Of a stretch of 9,449 nt of DNA, positions 6,728 through 9,449 are shown one piece after another. The notes under the pieces are model-generated. The model had not been told where the DNA came from. It made no database searches and saw nothing but the letters and a program-made list of their open reading frames with translations. The position numbers and the translations under genes are program-made. Origin of the DNA: Lachnospiraceae bacterium UBA3645 (GTDB lineage: Bacteria; Bacillota; Clostridia; Lachnospirales; Lachnospiraceae); assembly GCA_002373555.1 (NCBI GenBank), contig DFKM01000241.1:1-9449 (forward strand), given 5' to 3'. Each line of letters starts with the position of its first letter. The first letter of the stretch is position 1.

Positions 6728-6755
6728 ATTGTAAATGACAACCGCAATATGTCAA
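6728..6755 (-). promoter_or_regulatory. Sigma-A-type promoter of the STAS-phosphotransferase gene
   Basis: The minus strand has a perfect TTGACA (6750-6755), a 16-nt spacer and TACAAT (6728-6733). The transcript should start near 6721, giving a leader of about 80 nt. The leader contains two GTACA elements about 19 nt apart (6691-6715 region) and a small AATTC/GAATT inverted repeat (6661-6673), of unknown meaning. The rest of the 6640-6862 gap shows no gene. Confidence 0.75.
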
Positions 6756-6862
6756 GCGCATTGCACGCCCCTAAAGGATCCGGACATAAAAAGCCCCGGA
6801 AATGCTTTGAACCGCAACCTGGCGACGAGCGCAAATCCATGTTAACACTGCTCTGAGCAGGA

Positions 6863-7879
6863 TTAATCCGCCAAATGATATCCATCCCTTACATGGCGAA
6901 GATCTGCTTCCATCTCCGCAGCATCGGTCCAGCCGGAGAAGGACTGGGCATAAGAAAACCCATAGTTAAATCCGAAGTTAAAGCCCTGCAGAGTTCCATA
7001 CCCTGCTGTCAAAATACCGTCTGCCGGTATTTTTAAATCGGTATAACGGCAGGCCTCGTAGCTGGTTAAGACCGATCCGTCTTCGCGTGTAACTTTTACC
7101 TCATAGGTATCGTATAGCACGTTGCGATCATAGGAAGTATTCTCGTCTGAAACGAACAGGTACATCCGATAAGGGGCATAGGTCATATCCTGAGCAAGCG
7201 ATGAGGAGACAATCTCCTCCCAATCTTCGCGGATGAGGCGTTCCGTATTGGCATGAATCTTCTTGAGGTTGTCGCCGCTCAGTTGTTCAGTACTCGTCAC
7301 CCATGCTGTGAGTCCCTCTACCGTGAACTGTTTCTCGGAAGGGTCAAAGCGCCAGCCAAGCGGGGCCTGTGCCTTCACAGTGACTGCATCGCCGTTGCTA
7401 AGGCCGGTATCCGGAGTAACCTCAAATTTAACTTCATCCGCATATTCCGCATTGCGGTCGGAAACCTGCACCTCTGCCCTGCCTTCACCGGACATGCCGG
7501 AAAACTTGACATTCACAGACGTAAATGGATCAACTGTGCGAGGAAAGGCGAGCTCATGTATCGGAGAACCGGGAATAGCCAAATAGATCAGGAACATTCC
7601 TGCGATTACGCCAAAAGCAATGAGCATGCCCTTCAGACGGCGCCTGCGCTGTCTTTTCACCCGCAGATCCTTGATATCCTCCTCGGCACGGGCCAGCACT
7701 ATTCGCCGCTCATATTCCTCCTGCGCGCTGTCATCCATATCGATAAGCATTTCATGTCCGCAGTACGGGCATACGGCCTTTTCTCCGTCCGCCGACAATT
7801 CCATTTTCCCTCCGCAAGAGGGACAAACAAGCGACAGTGTCTTGGTAAATTCTTGTTTCATATTGCTGCGGTTCTCCAT
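6863..7879 (-). CDS. Zinc-ribbon membrane protein with an extracellular domain
   Basis: A 338-residue single-pass membrane protein of unknown function. A cytoplasmic zinc ribbon at residues 19-40 has the pairs CPSC and CPYC (C19, C22, C37, C40). An acidic/basic helix follows (about 50-82), ending in RQRRRR just before the membrane, then one TM segment (about 84-101, LIAFGVIAGMFLIYLAI). Residues 118-193 look like a beta-sandwich domain common in clostridial zinc-ribbon membrane proteins (SVNVKFSGMSGEGRAEV, LSNGDAVTVKA, EKQFTVEGL). About 200-290 is a second extracellular region. The tail has a Gly/Phe/Tyr-rich run (299-316). The overall plan recalls TcaA/YvbJ-type envelope proteins, but I cannot assign it to them. 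The ATG at 7877-7879 or the ATG at 7859-7861 could start it; both have weakly placed purine runs. It follows the DUF6273 lipoprotein gene by 57 nt with no terminator between. Confidence 0.8.
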   Translation of the reverse strand: MENRSNMKQEFTKTLSLVCPSCGGKMELSADGEKAVCPYCGHEMLIDMDDSAQEEYERRIVLARAEEDIKDLRVKRQRRRRLKGMLIAFGVIAGMFLIYLAIPGSPIHELAFPRTVDPFTSVNVKFSGMSGEGRAEVQVSDRNAEYADEVKFEVTPDTGLSNGDAVTVKAQAPLGWRFDPSEKQFTVEGLTAWVTSTEQLSGDNLKKIHANTERLIREDWEEIVSSSLAQDMTYAPYRMYLFVSDENTSYDRNVLYDTYEVKVTREDGSVLTSYEACRYTDLKIPADGILTAGYGTLQGFNFGFNYGFSYAQSFSGWTDAAEMEADLRHVRDGYHLAD

Positions 7880-7936
7880 ATTCTGTCGAAACTCTTTTTT
7901 AGTTCAATTCCCGTTCTGAAGGCGTCAGCCACTTTT

Positions 7937-9151
7937 TCACCGAGGCTCATCGTATCTGACCCTGATCACAGGTCGGACCCCCATGGAGTGATCAACCTCA
8001 TTCCCCATCAGATTTGCTGATCTTCCGAGAATGTAGACCGCTTCATTCTGCCTCTTTCCGGGCGATCGCAGCCACCAGTCGTTGCCGCATCCTCTTATAT
8101 CGTCGCTGACGGTCTTTGACTCGGAATATGTGAACAGATAAACCTTATCATCCGTATCATTTCCGCAGTCCATCCCATAGGAAGAATCTGCTTCCGTAAA
8201 TGTGTTATGTGCAGTTACGATCGCAGCTTTCTCTCCGGCAGAGAATCTGCTGTTATAGAAATCCTCGTTGAGCCATCTGCGCAGAGTGCAGTTTTCCCAT
8301 GTGATATCCGTTTTTTCGTCATTATACGCCCTATTTGCAACACATCCCTGACACAGCAGTGTGCAGATCCCTTCGCTCTTATCTGTTACATACCAGGTAT
8401 ATCTGCCGAACGCAACCACGTCTTCGACCTCTGAATCGGCGATCGCCGCCAACTCAGCCGTCTCTTCTGAAGGAGTTCTGTTCATGGCCGTCGGAACAGT
8501 ATGATCCGCAAAGCGAAGATTCAAGGCAGGACGGACGGCGCCGTAGAAATTACCGGAAATGTCTCCGATAGGATCGATCCTGTTTTTCCCATTACTGTTG
8601 TTGCCGACATAGGCCGTATAGTCTTTATTGATCCCCGGCGACCTCAGCCACCACCACTGGTTATCCATACCGTACCAGTAGCCACATTTTAATATCTTGC
8701 TGTCAAGGTCACTCGCTTCATCCACGCTTAACAGATAGATATAATCATCCGTATCGCTTCCGCCGGGAGTGCCGTACTCCTTGTTGGCGGGATTGCTATT
8801 GTGTGTCTTTGCGATCAGAGCCTTTTCCTCTTCTGTGAATGTATTGTAGAACTTTTCATTCAGCCAGACCCGCACCGTAGATTTGTCCCATGTATCGTTT
8901 GTTTGAGACCCTGCTTCGTTAAACGGCATCTTAATCACAGGCTTTTCGGTCAAAAGAGTGCAGCCCCTCTCTGTTTTGCCGATCACGTACCACCTGATAT
9001 CGCCGAATACAACGACATCTCCCAATGATGCGTCCGACAGCTCCACCGCTTCCTTAGGGGATTCGCGGCGCGGTGCGCTGCAGCTGGATATGATAGATGC
9101 AATGCCTAGCACGGCGGCTGCCGAGGCGGCAAGAAGCAGTTTTCTCATCAT
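7937..9151 (-). CDS. Lipoprotein with two tandem DUF6273 domains
   Basis: A 404-residue predicted surface lipoprotein. Residues 1-24 form a lipoprotein signal (MMRKLLLAAS, hydrophobic core, ISSC lipobox; lipidated C24). Two related domains follow, about 42-215 and 241-401. Each repeats the same order of motifs: WYVI/WYVT (54, 253), CTLL (64, 263), VWLNEKFYN / RWLNEDFYN (95, 292), a DTDD pair (133, 332), WWLRSPG (167, 359) and VRPAL / VRPVI (206, 392). These are hallmarks of DUF6273, a family common in gut Firmicutes secreted proteins; its function is not established. The pattern of Trp/Arg/Gly motifs recalls the formylglycine-enzyme/C-lectin-like fold, which is inference. Double ATG start: GAGAGG lies 4 nt from the first and 7 nt from the second, so the second (9146-9148) may be used. 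The two domains differ considerably, so the duplication is old. Confidence 0.85.
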   Translation of the reverse strand: MMRKLLLAASAAAVLGIASIISSCSAPRRESPKEAVELSDASLGDVVVFGDIRWYVIGKTERGCTLLTEKPVIKMPFNEAGSQTNDTWDKSTVRVWLNEKFYNTFTEEEKALIAKTHNSNPANKEYGTPGGSDTDDYIYLLSVDEASDLDSKILKCGYWYGMDNQWWWLRSPGINKDYTAYVGNNSNGKNRIDPIGDISGNFYGAVRPALNLRFADHTVPTAMNRTPSEETAELAAIADSEVEDVVAFGRYTWYVTDKSEGICTLLCQGCVANRAYNDEKTDITWENCTLRRWLNEDFYNSRFSAGEKAAIVTAHNTFTEADSSYGMDCGNDTDDKVYLFTYSESKTVSDDIRGCGNDWWLRSPGKRQNEAVYILGRSANLMGNEVDHSMGVRPVIRVRYDEPR

Positions 9152-9196
9152 TCGTCCTCTCTCGTTGTCAGGTTACGGATTTAGCTTTTAGCAAGC

Positions 9197-9202
9197 TCTA
9201 TA
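9197..9202 (-). promoter_or_regulatory. Possible promoter for the DUF6273 lipoprotein gene
   Basis: In the 80-nt gap before the lipoprotein gene, the minus strand reads TGCTATAGA, a TGn-extended -10-like box (TATAGA at 9197-9202), about 46 nt before the start. No convincing -35 is present. The alternative is read-through from the upstream membrane-protein gene; no terminator was seen in the gap. Confidence 0.3.
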
Positions 9203-9231
9203 GCATTAGTTTTACTCCGTCACATCGGATG

Positions 9232-9449
9232 TTAGATGATATAGTTCACGAAGGCTGCAAGCAATATCAGAACAACCAGAATCACGATGGCATCCGACAG
9301 CGTCCACACAAATCCGGGTAACTCGTGGTACCAGAAACAACTTGCAATCTGAAGGAGCACATTTAGAAAAACCAGACCATGCAGCTCAGGATCGCTTTCG
9401 TCCTGTCTTTCAGTTTCAGCCCGGCTGTCATCGCCGGGATATGCATCCC
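9232..9449 (-). CDS. Partial small membrane protein, C-terminal end (5' end outside window)
   Basis: An open minus-strand frame enters from the right edge and ends at TAA (9232-9234), giving 71 codons of a C-terminus. It begins with an acidic, polar stretch (DAYPGDDSRAETERQDESD), then a hydrophobic segment (LHGLVFLNVLLQIASCFWY) and a second, strongly hydrophobic one (LSDAIVILVVLILLAAFV), ending NYII. This pattern of two membrane segments with a short link is hard to obtain by chance. There is no ATG inside the visible part, so the start lies beyond 9449. The family is not recognised. It reads in the same direction as the lipoprotein gene, 80 nt away. Confidence 0.6.
   Translation of the reverse strand, partial: DAYPGDDSRAETERQDESDPELHGLVFLNVLLQIASCFWYHELPGFVWTLSDAIVILVVLILLAAFVNYII

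Noticed and set aside
5731..6738. A 335-codon plus-strand frame opposite the STAS-phosphotransferase gene
   Set aside because: It is antisense to a protein with intact STAS and kinase motifs and has no recognisable domain of its own.
6779..6860. Possible terminator after the zinc-ribbon gene (CTGCTCTGAGCAG at 6848-6860; CCGGGGCTTTTT on the minus strand near 6788-6799)
   Set aside because: The first small hairpin has no U tract. The second has a T run but no matching left arm for its GC half, only a 5-bp TCCGG/CCGGA pair that spans the T run.
6785..6862. tRNA-like pieces (GCTCAGAGCAG and GGTTCAAA on the minus strand)
   Set aside because: No acceptor stem, anticodon arm or T-stem pairing can be drawn around them.
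6640..6885. Upstream extension of the STAS-phosphotransferase by up to 82 residues
   Set aside because: The extension would cross the promoter, overlap the preceding gene's end and use starts without a ribosome binding site. The ATG at 6639 has a good one.

Overview
The window most resembles a chromosomal segment of an anaerobic, gut-type Firmicute (Clostridia; a Lachnospiraceae-like relative is my best guess). The grounds are the protein families seen (AraC regulator of the YesN-like type, zinc-ribbon/TM proteins, DUF6273 lipoprotein, STAS-phosphotransferase fusion, short SufC/SufB-like pair), clear AGGAGG-type ribosome binding sites and AT-rich intergenic regions. No species can be named from sequence alone. 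Every gene is on the minus strand, so transcription runs from high to low coordinates. No RNA gene, IS element, CRISPR array or phage gene was seen, and no stretch over 300 bases lacks a gene.

Right end (9449 to 6863): the C-terminal end of a small membrane protein that runs off the window, a lipoprotein with two tandem DUF6273 domains, and a membrane protein with a cytoplasmic zinc ribbon and an extracellular domain. These look like an envelope or surface set of unknown function.

Middle (6755 to 5414): a self-contained transcription unit with a good sigma-A-type promoter, one gene fusing a STAS domain to an APH-like phosphotransferase/kinase, and a strong intrinsic terminator.

Left-middle (5393 to 943): a probable operon starting at an extended -10 promoter. 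It encodes a two-gene minimal SUF-type Fe-S cluster assembly system (SmsC ATPase and a short SmsB scaffold, with no desulfurase or separate SufB/SufD), then an M24 X-Pro aminopeptidase, a PF06695 small membrane protein and a VanY-type D,D-carboxypeptidase. The first two genes are 2 nt apart. The last three are separated by 19-25 nt. Gaps at 3591-3665 and 796-942 make full co-transcription uncertain.

Left end (795 to 17): an AraC-type regulator with a GTG start, ending in a perfect 12-bp stem terminator that can work in both directions.

Most interesting items: the minimal smsCB pair, the STAS-kinase fusion, an X-Pro aminopeptidase whose usual metal-ligand Glu is Asp, and the uncharacterised zinc-ribbon/DUF6273 surface cluster. 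None is proven to be a new system.
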